Positions 1-8,914 of a stretch of DNA of 64,000 nt are shown piece by piece; the first letter of the stretch is position 1; the number at the start of each line of letters is the position of its first letter. The stretch comes from Streptomyces geranii (GTDB lineage: Bacteria; Actinomycetota; Actinomycetes; Streptomycetales; Streptomycetaceae). A program made the translations under genes and the position numbers. The DNA is taken from the NCBI RefSeq assembly GCF_002954775.1, contig NZ_PJME01000003.1, forward strand, positions 248,001 to 312,000. The letters are read 5' to 3'. The notes below the pieces were generated by a model. That model saw only the letters and a program-made list of their open reading frames with translations. It was not told the DNA's origin and ran no database searches.

Positions 1-1145
1 GGACCCGGGGCGCCCTGCGGCCCTTCCCCAAGGGGCACGTCATGGGCGTCCCCGGCAACGCCTCGGCCCTGTCCGGGGTCCTCTCGGACGAGGGGCTGGC
101 CCGGATCGGGCGGGACGCCGAACTGCCGCGCACGGAGGTCGGGGACGACGTGGCGGTCGGGGAGTTCGTCGCCGCGCGCCTCGGCCGCGAGGTCGTCGAC
201 CGGCTCGTCGAGCCGCTGCTCGGCGGGGTGTACGCGGGCGACGCCTACCGCATCTCGATGCGCTCGGCCGTGCCCCAGCTCTTCGAGGTGGCGAAGCGGT
301 ACGCGTCCCTCACGGAGGGCGTGCGCGGCATCCAGGACAGGACGGCCGCCGCCCCCCAGCAGTCCGGCCCGGTCTTCATGGGCATCCAGGGCGGTGTGGG
401 CCGACTGCCGCTCGCCGTCGCGGAGTCGGTCCGCGCGCGGGGCGGCGAGATCGTCACCGGGACACCGGTGACCGAGCTGCGCCGCAGCGGAGCGGAGGGC
501 TGGCGGATCGTCGCCGGTGAGCGCGTCCTGCACGCCGACGGCGTGATCGTCGCCGTACCCGCACCCGTGGCCGCCGAGCTGCTGCGACCCGAAGCACCCG
601 GCGCCGCCGCCGAGTTGGGCGCTGTCGAGTACGCGTCGATGGCCCTGATCACCCTCGCCTACCGCCGAGCGGACGTCGAACTCCCGGAAGGCAGCGGCTT
701 CTTGGTGCCGCCGGTCGACGGCCGCACCATCAAGGCAGCCACCTTCGCCTCCCAGAAGTGGGGCTGGATCGCCGACGAGAACCCGGACGTACTGGTCCTG
801 CGCACCTCGGTGGGGCGCTACGGCGAGACGGCGATCCTGGAGCGCGAGGACACCGACCTGGTCGACGTCTCACGCCACGACCTGCGCGAGGCCACCGGCC
901 TGGACGGCACACCCCTCGACACCCGCGTCACCCGCTGGACCGACGGCCTGCCCCAGTACCCGGTCGGCCACCACGCGCGCGTGACCCGCATCCGCGAACA
1001 CGTGGGCAAGCTGCCCGGCCTCGCCGTGTGCGGCGCCGCGTACGACGGGGTCGGCATCCCGGCGACCGTCGCGAGCGCCTACGCGGCAGTCGAGCGGCTG
1101 ACCGGTGCCCCGGTGCCGAGCGCCTCCGGCGGAGCGGGAGAATAG
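1..1145 (+). CDS. hemG: Coproporphyrinogen/protoporphyrinogen oxidase (HemY/CgoX type), 5' partial
   Basis: The reading frame is open from the first base, so the start lies outside the window; the visible part (about 380 codons) begins with a family motif, [13 protein letters not shown]. This FAD enzyme oxidises coproporphyrinogen III to coproporphyrin III in Gram-positive haem synthesis; older annotation calls it protoporphyrinogen oxidase. Family signs are the [13 protein letters not shown] segment, the [15 protein letters not shown] segment that covers the active site, and the C-terminal FAD-binding stretch [18 protein letters not shown]. The FAD-binding Rossmann N-terminus is missing because of the window edge. 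The stop lies 4 bases before chdC, which encodes a later step of the same pathway, so the two are probably co-transcribed. Confidence 0.92.
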   Translation, partial: TRGALRPFPKGHVMGVPGNASALSGVLSDEGLARIGRDAELPRTEVGDDVAVGEFVAARLGREVVDRLVEPLLGGVYAGDAYRISMRSAVPQLFEVAKRYASLTEGVRGIQDRTAAAPQQSGPVFMGIQGGVGRLPLAVAESVRARGGEIVTGTPVTELRRSGAEGWRIVAGERVLHADGVIVAVPAPVAAELLRPEAPGAAAELGAVEYASMALITLAYRRADVELPEGSGFLVPPVDGRTIKAATFASQKWGWIADENPDVLVLRTSVGRYGETAILEREDTDLVDVSRHDLREATGLDGTPLDTRVTRWTDGLPQYPVGHHARVTRIREHVGKLPGLAVCGAAYDGVGIPATVASAYAAVERLTGAPVPSASGGAGE

Positions 1146-1149
1146 GCGC

Positions 1150-1881
1150 ATGAGTGACGACGCCCCCACCACCGAGTCCGGCCGGATCCCGAACAAGGGC
1201 AAGCTGGCCAAGGACCTCAACGAGGTCATCCGCTACACCCTGTGGTCCGTCTTCAAGCTGAAGGACGTCCTGCCCGAGGACCGCGCGGGCTACGCCGACG
1301 AGGTCCAGGAGCTGTTCGACCAGCTCGCCGCGAAGGACGTGACCGTCCGTGGCACCTACGACGTCTCGGGGCTGCGCGCCGACGCCGACCTGATGATCTG
1401 GTGGCACGCCGAGACCGCCGACCAGCTGCAGGAGGCGTACAACCTCTTCCGCCGGACGAAGCTGGGCCGCGCCCTGGAGCCGGTGTGGTCGAACATGGCG
1501 CTGCACCGCCCCGCCGAGTTCAACCGCTCGCACATTCCGGCGTTCCTGGCCGACGAGACGCCCCGGAACTACATCAGCGTCTACCCGTTCGTGCGCTCGT
1601 ACGACTGGTACCTGCTGCCCGACGAGGACCGTCGCCGGATGCTCGCGGACCACGGCAAGATGGCCCGCGGCTATCCGGACGTGCGCGCCAACACGGTCGC
1701 CTCGTTCTCCCTCGGGGACTACGAGTGGCTGCTGGCCTTCGAGGCCGACGAGCTGTACCGCATCGTCGACCTCATGCGCCACCTGCGTGCCTCCGAGGCC
1801 CGGATGCACGTCCGCGAGGAGGTGCCGTTCTACACCGGGCGTCGTAAGGACATCGGCGAGCTGGTCGCCGGTCTCGCCTGA
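1150..1881 (+). CDS. chdC: Coproheme decarboxylase ChdC (HemQ)
   Basis: A 243-residue member of the chlorite-dismutase-like family. It oxidatively decarboxylates two propionates of coproheme to give haem b, the last step of the coproporphyrin-dependent pathway. Visible family features are [10 protein letters not shown], whose first Tyr (about Y145) fits the radical tyrosine, and the proximal haem ligand His (about H168) in MLADHGKM. Family length is normal. ATG 1150 was chosen over an upstream in-frame start at 1105, because 1105 lies inside hemG and adds a Pro/Arg-rich tail unlike the family. Pairing with the upstream oxidase is typical for Actinobacteria. Confidence 0.95.
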   Translation: MSDDAPTTESGRIPNKGKLAKDLNEVIRYTLWSVFKLKDVLPEDRAGYADEVQELFDQLAAKDVTVRGTYDVSGLRADADLMIWWHAETADQLQEAYNLFRRTKLGRALEPVWSNMALHRPAEFNRSHIPAFLADETPRNYISVYPFVRSYDWYLLPDEDRRRMLADHGKMARGYPDVRANTVASFSLGDYEWLLAFEADELYRIVDLMRHLRASEARMHVREEVPFYTGRRKDIGELVAGLA

Positions 1882-1893
1882 CGGCCGGTCGCT

Positions 1894-3540
1894 TCACGCG
1901 CCCTGGGTGGCCTTTCCGCCTGCGGTCTGCCGGGAGCGGCTGACCGGGGCCGCCGGGCGCGGCTCCGGGTGCGGCGCGCAGTCCGTGCCCCGCACCGGCA
2001 GCCGGCCCGTCAGCAGGTACGCGTCCAGGTGGGCGTTGACGCACTGGTTCGGGCCGCCCGCGATGCCGTGCGTGCCCGCGCCCCGCTCGGTCACCAGGGC
2101 CGAGCCGGGCAGCCGGCGGCGCAGTTCGAGGGCGCCCGCGTACGGGGTCGCGCCGTCCCGCTCGGCCGCCAGGATCAGTACCGGCGGCAGCTCGCCCGGG
2201 CCGGTGCGCACGTCGAGGGGGGTCTGCCGGGGCGCCTGCCAGTAGGCGCACGGCAGGTTCATCCACGCGTTGTCCCAGGTCTCGAAGGGCGCCGTGCGCG
2301 CGAGCCGGGTGTTGTCCCGGTCCCAGACCCGCCAGTCCGTCGGCCAGGACGCGTCGTTGCACTCGACGGCCGTGTAGACCGCGTTGCCGTTCTCCGCCTC
2401 CACGGCCGCCTCCGTCACCGGCGCCGCCTGGTCGATCAGCGGCTGCGGATCGCCCTTGAGGTAGGCGGACAGGGCGTGCGCGCGGTGCGGCCAGTAGTCG
2501 TCGTAGTACCCGGCCTGGAGGAACGCGCCCTGCAACTGGCCCGGGCCCACCTGCCCGCCGGCCGGCTCGGCGGCGAGCCTGGCCGCCGCCTTCTCGTAGC
2601 TCTGCAGTACGGCTTCCGGCGTAGCACCCAGGTCGTACACGTCGTTGTGCCTGGCCACCCAGGACCGGAAGTCCGCCCAGCGGGCCTCGAACGCGGCCGA
2701 CTGGTCGAGGTTGTTGCGGTACCAGATGCCGCCCGGGTCCGGGTTCACCACCGAGTCGAACACCATCCGCCGTACGTGCGACGGGAACAGCGTCGCGTAC
2801 AGCGCGCCGAAGTAGGTGCCGTACGAGGCGCCCATGAACGTCAGCCGGTCCTCGCCGAGGGCGGCGCGGATGACGTCCAGGTCACGGGCGTTGTTGAGGG
2901 AGTGGTAGTGGCGCAGCGCGTCGCCCGAGCGCTCGGCGCACCCGCGCGCGTACGCCTTCGCCTCGGCGATGCGCTCCAGCTTGTACGACTCCGAGGGGTG
3001 CAGCGGTGCCTGGGTGGGGCCCTTGAAGAAGTGCTTCGGGTCCTTGCAGGACAGCGGCGCCGACCGGGCCACCCCGCGCGGGGCGTAGCCGACCAGGTCG
3101 TACGCCCCCGCGATGCGCTTCCACTCCGGGATGACGCCGATCATCGGGAAGAACATGCCGGAGGCGCCGGGGCCGCCCGGGTTGTAGACGAGGGCGCCCT
3201 GGCGCTCCACCTTGTGCTCGGGGTTACGCGGGTCCCGGCCGGTCGCCTCCGCGCGGCTGACGGTGAGCTTGATCTGCTTGCCGTCGGGGTGCGCGTAGTC
3301 GAGCGGCACGGTGACGGTGCCGCAGCGCAGACTGTCCGGCAGTTCCTCCTCCGGTGGGCACTTCCCGAAGTCGATCCCGGTCGCCTCGGCGCGCGCCGCG
3401 GCCCGCACGGAGCCCCGGAACTCGGCCGAGCCGGGGCCGCCCGGGCGGTCGGGCAGGCCCGGGGCGCTGTCCGCGGGGGCGGCGGCCAGGGTGGTCAGCA
3501 GCAAGGACCCGGCAGCCGTGTACAGGGCGGCAGCTCGCAT
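1894..3540 (-). CDS. Secreted alpha/beta hydrolase, tripeptidyl aminopeptidase-like
   Basis: A 548-residue exported serine peptidase-like hydrolase, converging on chdC. A hydrophobic signal peptide covers about residues 1-26 (MRAAALYTAAGSLLLTT). The core has YNPGGPGASG for the oxyanion region, a nucleophile elbow GASYGTYFGALYA (GxSxG), and a C-terminal TAP-like region with ERDGATPY for the Asp and GTHGIAGG for the His. Streptomyces homologues release N-terminal tripeptides from proteins or cleave peptide precursors outside the cell. ATG 3540 is preferred over a start at 3564 because GAAGGGA sits about 7 bases upstream. The exact substrate cannot be seen. Confidence 0.9.
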   Translation of the reverse strand: MRAAALYTAAGSLLLTTLAAAPADSAPGLPDRPGGPGSAEFRGSVRAAARAEATGIDFGKCPPEEELPDSLRCGTVTVPLDYAHPDGKQIKLTVSRAEATGRDPRNPEHKVERQGALVYNPGGPGASGMFFPMIGVIPEWKRIAGAYDLVGYAPRGVARSAPLSCKDPKHFFKGPTQAPLHPSESYKLERIAEAKAYARGCAERSGDALRHYHSLNNARDLDVIRAALGEDRLTFMGASYGTYFGALYATLFPSHVRRMVFDSVVNPDPGGIWYRNNLDQSAAFEARWADFRSWVARHNDVYDLGATPEAVLQSYEKAAARLAAEPAGGQVGPGQLQGAFLQAGYYDDYWPHRAHALSAYLKGDPQPLIDQAAPVTEAAVEAENGNAVYTAVECNDASWPTDWRVWDRDNTRLARTAPFETWDNAWMNLPCAYWQAPRQTPLDVRTGPGELPPVLILAAERDGATPYAGALELRRRLPGSALVTERGAGTHGIAGGPNQCVNAHLDAYLLTGRLPVRGTDCAPHPEPRPAAPVSRSRQTAGGKATQGA

Positions 3541-3694
3541 TCGCGTATCCCTTCGGTGGGGCAACAGAAGGGATGTTTCGGGCGCCGGTGGGTGAAGGCA
3601 AGCACCGCCCGCCCGGTGTCGCCGCGAGCACTCCTATGCGCCCCCGCACACCTCCCGGGCGCCGGGGACGGCGGGGCGGCGGGGAGTGGGCCGG

Positions 3695-4513
3695 TCAGCG
3701 CAGGCGTTCGCGCAGGGTGGCGTCCAGGGGTTCGCGGTGTGCGAAGGCCGCGCGCAGATCGGGCTCGCCGACCGCGCGGACGCCCAGTACGGCGACGGAG
3801 GTGAGGTAGGTGCGTTCGTCGCCGGTGCCGTGGTGGCCGGCGGTCCGGGTGCGCCGGGACAGGGTGGTGAGCAGGCGCTGTCCGGCGGGTGACGCCCAGC
3901 GCGAGTAGGGGTGCACCTCGACGCGGGCGATGGCGAGGCAGCTCAGGCTGAGGACCAGGGGGAGCGCGAACCAGAGGGCGACCAGGTCGCGGGGTACGGA
4001 ACCGCGTCCCGGCAGCAGCAGCGCGACCGTGCCCAGCGCGACGACGGTCAGTGCGGCGGCCCGCACCTGGCGGACCGCGAAGGCGATCCCGCGCCGGGCG
4101 CCGTCGGGCACGGCCAGGCCCGCCGCGACGAGCCGGTCCGCGAGCCCCCGTACGGCCTCGGTGCCGGCCGCGGCCCGGCGTACCGGAGCGATGCGGGACT
4201 GGCCCTCCGGTCCGATGGCGCCTATCACCGACCGTTCCATCTCGTCGCGTCCGCTCGGGTCGACGACGGTCGCCCAGCCGGTGTGGGCGAGCAGCAGGCG
4301 CCGCTGGCGGGCCATCGACACCAGGGTGAGATCGGCGACCCGGGCCGGTCCGCCGGACAGGAAGGCGGCCTCGTACAGCGTCAGGTCGTGTCCGCGTCCG
4401 CCGGGGCCCGCGTCCGGATCGGCGGCCGTCGAGTGGACGGCGGCCAGACAGAGCCGGGTGCACGCCGTACCGGCGGCGATCCAGGCCAGCAGCAGGAGGA
4501 AGGACCAGAACAT
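3695..4513 (-). CDS. TIGR04222-type membrane protein
   Basis: A 272-residue protein with an N-terminal membrane helix (WSFLLLLAWIAAGTA), a soluble stretch with the LTLYEAAFLSGGPARVADLTL signature of TIGR04222 proteins, two central hydrophobic segments (about residues 130-180), and a C-terminal soluble tail. Function is unknown. As I recall the family, many members carry a Gly/Cys-rich tail and sit near DUF692 (MNIO) genes; this copy has the neighbourhood but ends at DATLRERLR with no such tail. ATG 4513 has only a weak ribosome site. It is the most distal member of a leftward run of related genes from about 8829. Confidence 0.75.
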   Translation of the reverse strand: MFWSFLLLLAWIAAGTACTRLCLAAVHSTAADPDAGPGGRGHDLTLYEAAFLSGGPARVADLTLVSMARQRRLLLAHTGWATVVDPSGRDEMERSVIGAIGPEGQSRIAPVRRAAAGTEAVRGLADRLVAAGLAVPDGARRGIAFAVRQVRAAALTVVALGTVALLLPGRGSVPRDLVALWFALPLVLSLSCLAIARVEVHPYSRWASPAGQRLLTTLSRRTRTAGHHGTGDERTYLTSVAVLGVRAVGEPDLRAAFAHREPLDATLRERLR

Positions 4514-4607
4514 GCCGTTGTTCTATGCGAAGGGTGCCGGGAACGCCATGGGCTTTCAGGATATGGACGAGGTATGGCCGATACGCGCCGTATGGGCGAT
4601 GGCCGGA

Positions 4608-5465
4608 TCAGGGCGCTTCGACAGCCTCGGAGGGCTCGGCAGCCCTTGCGGGCTCCGAGGGGTCGGTGGGCCAGGTCGGGTCCGCGAACTCCACGATCTC
4701 GCCGACCTCCGGGGGCGGGCCGGTCGCGGGCGGCGGCAGCGGATAGGTCGCGGCCGGGGAGGGTGTCACCGGGACGGCGGACGCGGGGGCGGGCACCGGT
4801 CCTGGCGGGGCCGGGGAGTTGGTGAGCGGCGGGGTGCTCGCGGCGGCCATGTCGTTGGCCAGGGCGTCGAAGTCGACGTAGCCCGTGGCCTCCAGGACCT
4901 GGATGTGGTCGAGGACGGTCCTGTTGGCGTCGTCGGCCAGCGCCCGGACCAGGGAGTTGCGGGTGCTCGCGCGGACCTGCGCGACGACCGAGAAGACCTT
5001 GCCGTGCGCCATCCGCAGCAGGTTGGCGAACTGGCGGTCGTACTCCTGGCCCTGGGAGGCGTCCATGGTGCTCAGCCAGCCGCGCTGCTGCTCGTTCGGC
5101 TGGTTGGGCAGTTCGATCCCGAGCCGCGAGGCCACGTCCCGGACCCGCTCGTCGAGAAACATGTGCCCCTCGATCAGATGGCGGCCCGCGATCCGTACGG
5201 CCTCGGTGGTGCCGCGCTGCTGGGCCTGCTGGCCGGCGGGCAGCTCCCACAGTCCGGCGAGCCGCACCTTGACGAGGAACTCGCGGTCGAGCGCGGACAG
5301 TGGCCCGAACCGGGTGGACACCGACTGGGCGTTGAGGACGTCCGCACCGGTCCCGGCGCGGTCCGTGTACGACCAGACCGGGAAGATCAGCGCGGCGAGG
5401 GTCGCCGCCAGCCCCGAGAGGATGAGCCCGGTGCCGCCCAGGCCGGGACGTTGGATGGATCGCAT
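4608..5465 (-). CDS. DUF4142 exported protein, paralogue 1
   Basis: A 285-residue protein with an N-terminal membrane anchor or signal (LILSGLAATLAALIFPVWSY). A DUF4142 helical domain (about residues 50-185, ferritin-like) contains LDREFLVKVRLAGLWELPAG and the end motif TVLDHIQVLEATGYVDFDALAND. A Pro/Ala/Thr-rich tail of about 100 residues follows. The molecular role is unknown; DUF4142 proteins are usually exported and helical. AGGAGG lies 10 bases upstream of ATG 5465. Two closely similar paralogues lie at 7285-8097 and 8218-8829, with the MNIO gene between, which suggests a common system. No cysteine is present. Confidence 0.8.
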   Translation of the reverse strand: MRSIQRPGLGGTGLILSGLAATLAALIFPVWSYTDRAGTGADVLNAQSVSTRFGPLSALDREFLVKVRLAGLWELPAGQQAQQRGTTEAVRIAGRHLIEGHMFLDERVRDVASRLGIELPNQPNEQQRGWLSTMDASQGQEYDRQFANLLRMAHGKVFSVVAQVRASTRNSLVRALADDANRTVLDHIQVLEATGYVDFDALANDMAAASTPPLTNSPAPPGPVPAPASAVPVTPSPAATYPLPPPATGPPPEVGEIVEFADPTWPTDPSEPARAAEPSEAVEAP

Positions 5466-5676
5466 GGTGCCTTTGCCTCCTGTTGCGGCACCGCACGCTA
5501 ATGCGCTTCGGGCACGAAGTCGGCATTCTACTCCGGGCCCTACGTCAACTGCCGTACGAGGGGGAAGGGCTGTGGGGGAGGGGGCGGACGCCGGATGGGG
5601 GAGCGCACGCCGCGTACAAACCACCTGAAACGCCAACAAATAGCCACCGGAGGTGAGATGAAGCCACCGCGCTGTT

Positions 5677-5701
5677 AACCGCCGCACAGTGCGCGGCGGT
5701 T
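5677..5701 (-). terminator. Hairpin after the MNIO gene
   Basis: A perfect 9-bp stem (AACCGCCGC / GCGGCGGTT) with a 7-base loop lies 15 bases past the stop of the DUF692 gene. It fits a terminator or attenuator between that gene and DUF4142 paralogue 1. There is no U-tract, which is common in Streptomyces. Confidence 0.55.
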
Positions 5702-5715
5702 GGGGGCGGGGCGGC

Positions 5716-7155
5716 TCAGCGGCGCAGCAGTACGCGGCGGGTGGCGCGGGCCAGCCGGGCCGTGGGGCGCTGGGAGCGCGGGGCCGGGCCCGAGCGGTCC
5801 AGCCACCACTCGCGCAACCGCCGTCGGCTGTCGGCGTCCGAGGGCTGCTCGCCGAGCAGCAGATGGGCGGCGAAGTCCAGCGCGTCGTGCCGGTAGCCGT
5901 CGGACATGGGGTGCCCGTGCGCGTACGTGAGGAAGGCGGGCCGGTAGCCGTCCCCGAGGATCTCGGGCAGCTCCGGCGCGACCTTCGCGACGACATCGGC
6001 CCGCTTCGCCCCGAGCGCCCGCGCCTGCACCCCGAGCCGCACCCGGTCGAACCCCTCCGGCACAGGCGTCCCCGCGACGAGCGCGGACAACAGGGCGGCC
6101 TGCGCGAGGGCGAGACGCTGCCGGACGGGTTCGTGAGCGGCGGCGGGGCTGTCGCCGGGGGTGGCGCCGTGGCTGTCGTCGACCGCATCGCCGGCCGGCG
6201 CCTGCGCGGCGATCGGTGCCTTCGGCGCGGCCGGGGTTTTCGGTGTGGCTGTCGCCGGAGCGTGCGTCTTGTCGGTCGGTGACTTCGGTTCGGGCTGTGC
6301 CGGAGTCCGGGTCCGGGTGGACGTGGCCCGTGCCAGGGCTCCCCGGATCGCCACCAGCTCCCGCTCCAGCTCGGTCGCCTCGGGGAAGTTGTCGTCCCGT
6401 TCCAGGAGGACGCCGGGTGGGCTCACCCGGGACGCCAGGGTCGTGAGGATGTCGAGGACCGCTTCCGGGACCGGGTGGGCGTGGCTGTCGTGCCAGACGC
6501 CGTCCCGTTCGAAGCCGCCCGCGACATGGACGTACGCGATGGCCTCCACCGGCAGCTCGGCCAGGGCCTTCGCCGGGTCCTCGCCCCGGTTGACGTGGTT
6601 CGTGTGCAGGTTGGCCACGTCGATCAGGAGTCGTACGCCTGTCCGGTCGGCCAGTTCGTACAGGAACTGCCCCTCGGTCAGCTCCTCGCCCGGCCAGGCG
6701 ATCAGCGCGGCGATGTTCTCGACCGCGAGCGGCACCGGCAGCGCCGCCTGGGCGATACGGACGTTCTCGCACAGGACGTCGAGCGCGTCCCGGGTGCGGG
6801 GGACCGGCAGCAGATGGCCGGCCTCCAGGAGCGGGGAGGCGGTCAGCGGGCCGCCCGCCCGGACGAACGCGATGTGCTCGGTGACCAGGGGCGAGTCCAG
6901 TGCCTCGGCGCGCTCGGCGAGTGCGGTGAGCCGGTCCTCGGCGGGGCGGTCCGCGCCGCCCAGGCCCAGGGAGACACCGTGCGGGACGACCGTGACACCG
7001 CGCTCGCGCAGGCGGAGCAGCGACTCGGGGAGATGCCCGGGGCAGAGGTTCTCGGCCACGGCCTCGACCCAGTCGATGCCCGGCATGGCCTCCACGGCGT
7101 CCGCGATCTCCGGCCGCCACCCGATGCCCGTACCCAGCCGCTCCGGTCGCTTCAT
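5716..7155 (-). CDS. DUF692 / multinuclear non-haem iron oxidase (MNIO) with C-terminal partner-like domain
   Basis: A 479-residue protein. Residues 1-280 form a TIM-barrel DUF692 domain whose likely metal ligands are present: H59 ([12 protein letters not shown]), E93-H94, E146 (AVENIAA), D179/N182/H184 ([14 protein letters not shown]), H210 (YVHVAGG), D223/H225 and E252 (LLERDDNF). Characterised MNIOs oxidise Cys or Asp/Asn side chains of ribosomal peptides or install thioamide or oxazolone groups. A Pro/Ala/Thr linker (about 280-360) leads to a C-terminal domain (about 365-460) with RLGVQARAL and FLTYAHGHP, which by eye resembles the DUF2063/BufC partner. ATG 7155 has a GAGAAGGGGA ribosome site; a start at 7188 is less likely. 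Neighbours are DUF4142 paralogues and TIGR04222. The substrate is unknown. Confidence 0.85.
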   Translation of the reverse strand: MKRPERLGTGIGWRPEIADAVEAMPGIDWVEAVAENLCPGHLPESLLRLRERGVTVVPHGVSLGLGGADRPAEDRLTALAERAEALDSPLVTEHIAFVRAGGPLTASPLLEAGHLLPVPRTRDALDVLCENVRIAQAALPVPLAVENIAALIAWPGEELTEGQFLYELADRTGVRLLIDVANLHTNHVNRGEDPAKALAELPVEAIAYVHVAGGFERDGVWHDSHAHPVPEAVLDILTTLASRVSPPGVLLERDDNFPEATELERELVAIRGALARATSTRTRTPAQPEPKSPTDKTHAPATATPKTPAAPKAPIAAQAPAGDAVDDSHGATPGDSPAAAHEPVRQRLALAQAALLSALVAGTPVPEGFDRVRLGVQARALGAKRADVVAKVAPELPEILGDGYRPAFLTYAHGHPMSDGYRHDALDFAAHLLLGEQPSDADSRRRLREWWLDRSGPAPRSQRPTARLARATRRVLLRR

Positions 7156-7204
7156 GGTCCGTCCCCTTCTCCGACCTGATCGGTCCACGGAGTGATGGCC
7201 CGGG

Positions 7205-7231
7205 CTCCCGGGAGCGAACCCTTCCCGGGAG
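7205..7231 (-). terminator. Hairpin between DUF4142 paralogue 2 and the MNIO gene
   Basis: A perfect 9-bp stem (CTCCCGGGA / TCCCGGGAG) with a 9-base loop lies in the 129-base gap upstream of the MNIO start. It may terminate or attenuate transcription coming from the DUF4142 genes. Confidence 0.4.
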
Positions 7232-7284
7232 ACCTTCAGAGCAACATTTGAGCTTCCGCCCGCCCCCTGTCCGCTTCCGCCCGC

Positions 7285-8097
7285 CTACGGGGTCGGGGTC
7301 TGGGTGGGGAGTGCGTTGGGGTCCGGGGCCTCCGGCCGGTTGGTGTTGATCGTGCCGGGTGTCGTCGGCGACGGCTTCGAGCTCACGACGACGTCGGTGG
7401 TCGGCTCCACCGCGGGCGCGACGGGCGGCACCACTCCGGGCGACGGCGGCGGCGGACCGGTCGGACTGGCGCTGGGCCCGGCGGCGTTCTCGGCGATCTT
7501 CTCGAAGTCGACCTGGCCGGTCTTCTCCAGGATCGTGATGTGGTCGAGCACCGTCTGGTTGGTGTCCGAGGCCAGTTGACGCACGAGCGTGTTGCGGGTC
7601 TGGTTCCGCACCGTCGCGACGACCGGGAGGATGTTGCCGTGTGCCTGCCGCAGGAGTTGCGCCCAGACCCTGTCGTAGTCCGCGGGCGAGGCCGCCGTCA
7701 TCTGGTCCAGGAAGCCCTGCTGCTGTGCGTTCGGCACGTTGGGGATCGGGACACCGAGCAACTGGGAGGCGTTCCGGGCCCGCTTGTCGAGGTCGTTGTG
7801 GCCCGTGATCAGGTGCTGGGCCGCCTCCCTGACGGCGGGATTGCTGGACTTCTGCATCGCCTGCTGTCCCGCGGGCAGTTCCCACAGCCCGGCCAGCCGG
7901 ACACGCACGATGAGTTCGCGGTCCAAGGGGGTCAGCGGTCCCCACTGGGTGTTCACCGTGTCCCCGGCGAGCGGGGCGGCTGCGGCCGTCGCGGCGTCGT
8001 TGCGGTGCGGGTACGAGTAGAACACGGGGTACGCGAGCGCGCCGACGGTGCCTGCGATGGCGAGGCCTACGAGGAGCGTGCCGTTCATGCGGGGCAA
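7285..8097 (-). CDS. DUF4142 exported protein, paralogue 2
   Basis: A 270-residue protein built like paralogue 1: an N-terminal hydrophobic segment (LLVGLAIAGTVGALAYPVF), a DUF4142 domain with LDRELIVRVRLAGLWELPAG and TVLDHITILEKTGQVDFEK, and a Pro/Thr-rich tail of about 75 residues. The start is set at TTG 8097, 5 bases after GGGAGG. The next ATG (8088) is 14 bases from that site, and in paralogue 3 the equivalent ATG is ATC while the TTG is kept. An annotation starting at 8088 would lose three residues. Function unknown; the gene probably works with the neighbouring MNIO and TIGR04222 genes. Confidence 0.8.
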   Translation of the reverse strand: MPRMNGTLLVGLAIAGTVGALAYPVFYSYPHRNDAATAAAAPLAGDTVNTQWGPLTPLDRELIVRVRLAGLWELPAGQQAMQKSSNPAVREAAQHLITGHNDLDKRARNASQLLGVPIPNVPNAQQQGFLDQMTAASPADYDRVWAQLLRQAHGNILPVVATVRNQTRNTLVRQLASDTNQTVLDHITILEKTGQVDFEKIAENAAGPSASPTGPPPPSPGVVPPVAPAVEPTTDVVVSSKPSPTTPGTINTNRPEAPDPNALPTQTPTP

Positions 8098-8217
8098 GGG
8101 AGCCTCCCGGGGGAAACCCAACTGGGCGTTGGGGACTGGTACGTGGCTGGTGGGGGACGTACGTGAGAAGCGGTCAGGACACCGAGCGGGCCCGGGCCGC
8201 CGTCACGTGTACACGAG

Positions 8218-8829
8218 TCAGATCAGGCCGTTGGCGATGGCGTCGAAGTCGACCGCACCGGTCTTCTCCAGCATCGTGATGTGGTCGAGCACGGTCTGGT
8301 TCGTGTCCGTCGCCAGTTGACGTACCAGCGTGTTCTGGGTCTGGTTCCGGATCGCCGCGACGTCCGGGAAGATCGTGCCGTGGGCCTTGCGCAGGATGCT
8401 CGCCCAGACCCGGTCGAACTCCTTGCCCGCGGGGGCTGCGTCCATCTGGGCCAGGAAGCCCTGCTGCGCCTCGTTCGGCTGGTTGGGCAGCTCCACGTTG
8501 AGCTGGGCGGCGACCTTCCGCACCCGCTCGTCCAGGTCGCCGTGGCCCACCAGCAGGTGGTCCGCCGCCTCCTTGACGGTGGCGCTGCTGGACTTGGCCA
8601 TCGCCTTCTCCCCGGCGGGCGCCTCCCACAGACCGGCCAGCCGGACGCGCACGATCAGACTGCGGTCCGAGGCGGTCAGCGGTCCCCACTGGGTGTTCAC
8701 CGTGCCGGCGGCCGTGTTCGACACCCCGGTGCCGGACCGGTCGGAGTAGGACCACACAGGGAACGCGAGCGCGGCCACCGTGGTGGTGAGGGCCGCGATG
8801 ACGAGGGCCGAGTGGTTGATGCGCGGCAA
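8218..8829 (-). CDS. DUF4142 exported protein, paralogue 3 (no tail)
   Basis: A 203-residue version of the same protein: an N-terminal hydrophobic stretch (ALVIAALTTTVAALAFPVW), then DUF4142 with LIVRVRLAGLWEAPAG and TVLDHITMLEKTGAVDFDA, ending directly after the domain. The low-complexity tail of its two sisters is absent. The TTG at 8829 follows GGGAGGCTCCT; there is no ATG nearby because the sister codon ATG is ATC here. The frame stays open upstream to 9042, but that stretch overlaps the 3' end of the opposing-context gene at 8915 and has no family similarity. It is probably the first gene of the DUF4142/MNIO block. Confidence 0.8.
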   Translation of the reverse strand: MPRINHSALVIAALTTTVAALAFPVWSYSDRSGTGVSNTAAGTVNTQWGPLTASDRSLIVRVRLAGLWEAPAGEKAMAKSSSATVKEAADHLLVGHGDLDERVRKVAAQLNVELPNQPNEAQQGFLAQMDAAPAGKEFDRVWASILRKAHGTIFPDVAAIRNQTQNTLVRQLATDTNQTVLDHITMLEKTGAVDFDAIANGLI

Positions 8830-8914
8830 AGGAGCCTCCCGGGGGAACCAACTGGTCGTTGGGCAGATGTTGCTTGGCCAGCGACAGGAGGTACGGCCGG
8901 GGACCCGGTGATGT

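Noticed and set aside
1969-3804. Long plus-strand frame opposite the tripeptidyl-aminopeptidase gene
   Set aside because: The minus-strand frame has a signal peptide and catalytic motifs; this one is an antisense shadow with low-complexity Arg/Val content.
5649-5678. Strong GGAGGTGAG site followed by ATG and a six-codon frame ending in Cys (MKPPRC)
   Set aside because: It resembles a cysteine-rich leader peptide, but the downstream plus-strand DNA holds only genes on the opposite strand, so there is nothing for it to control; chance is likely.
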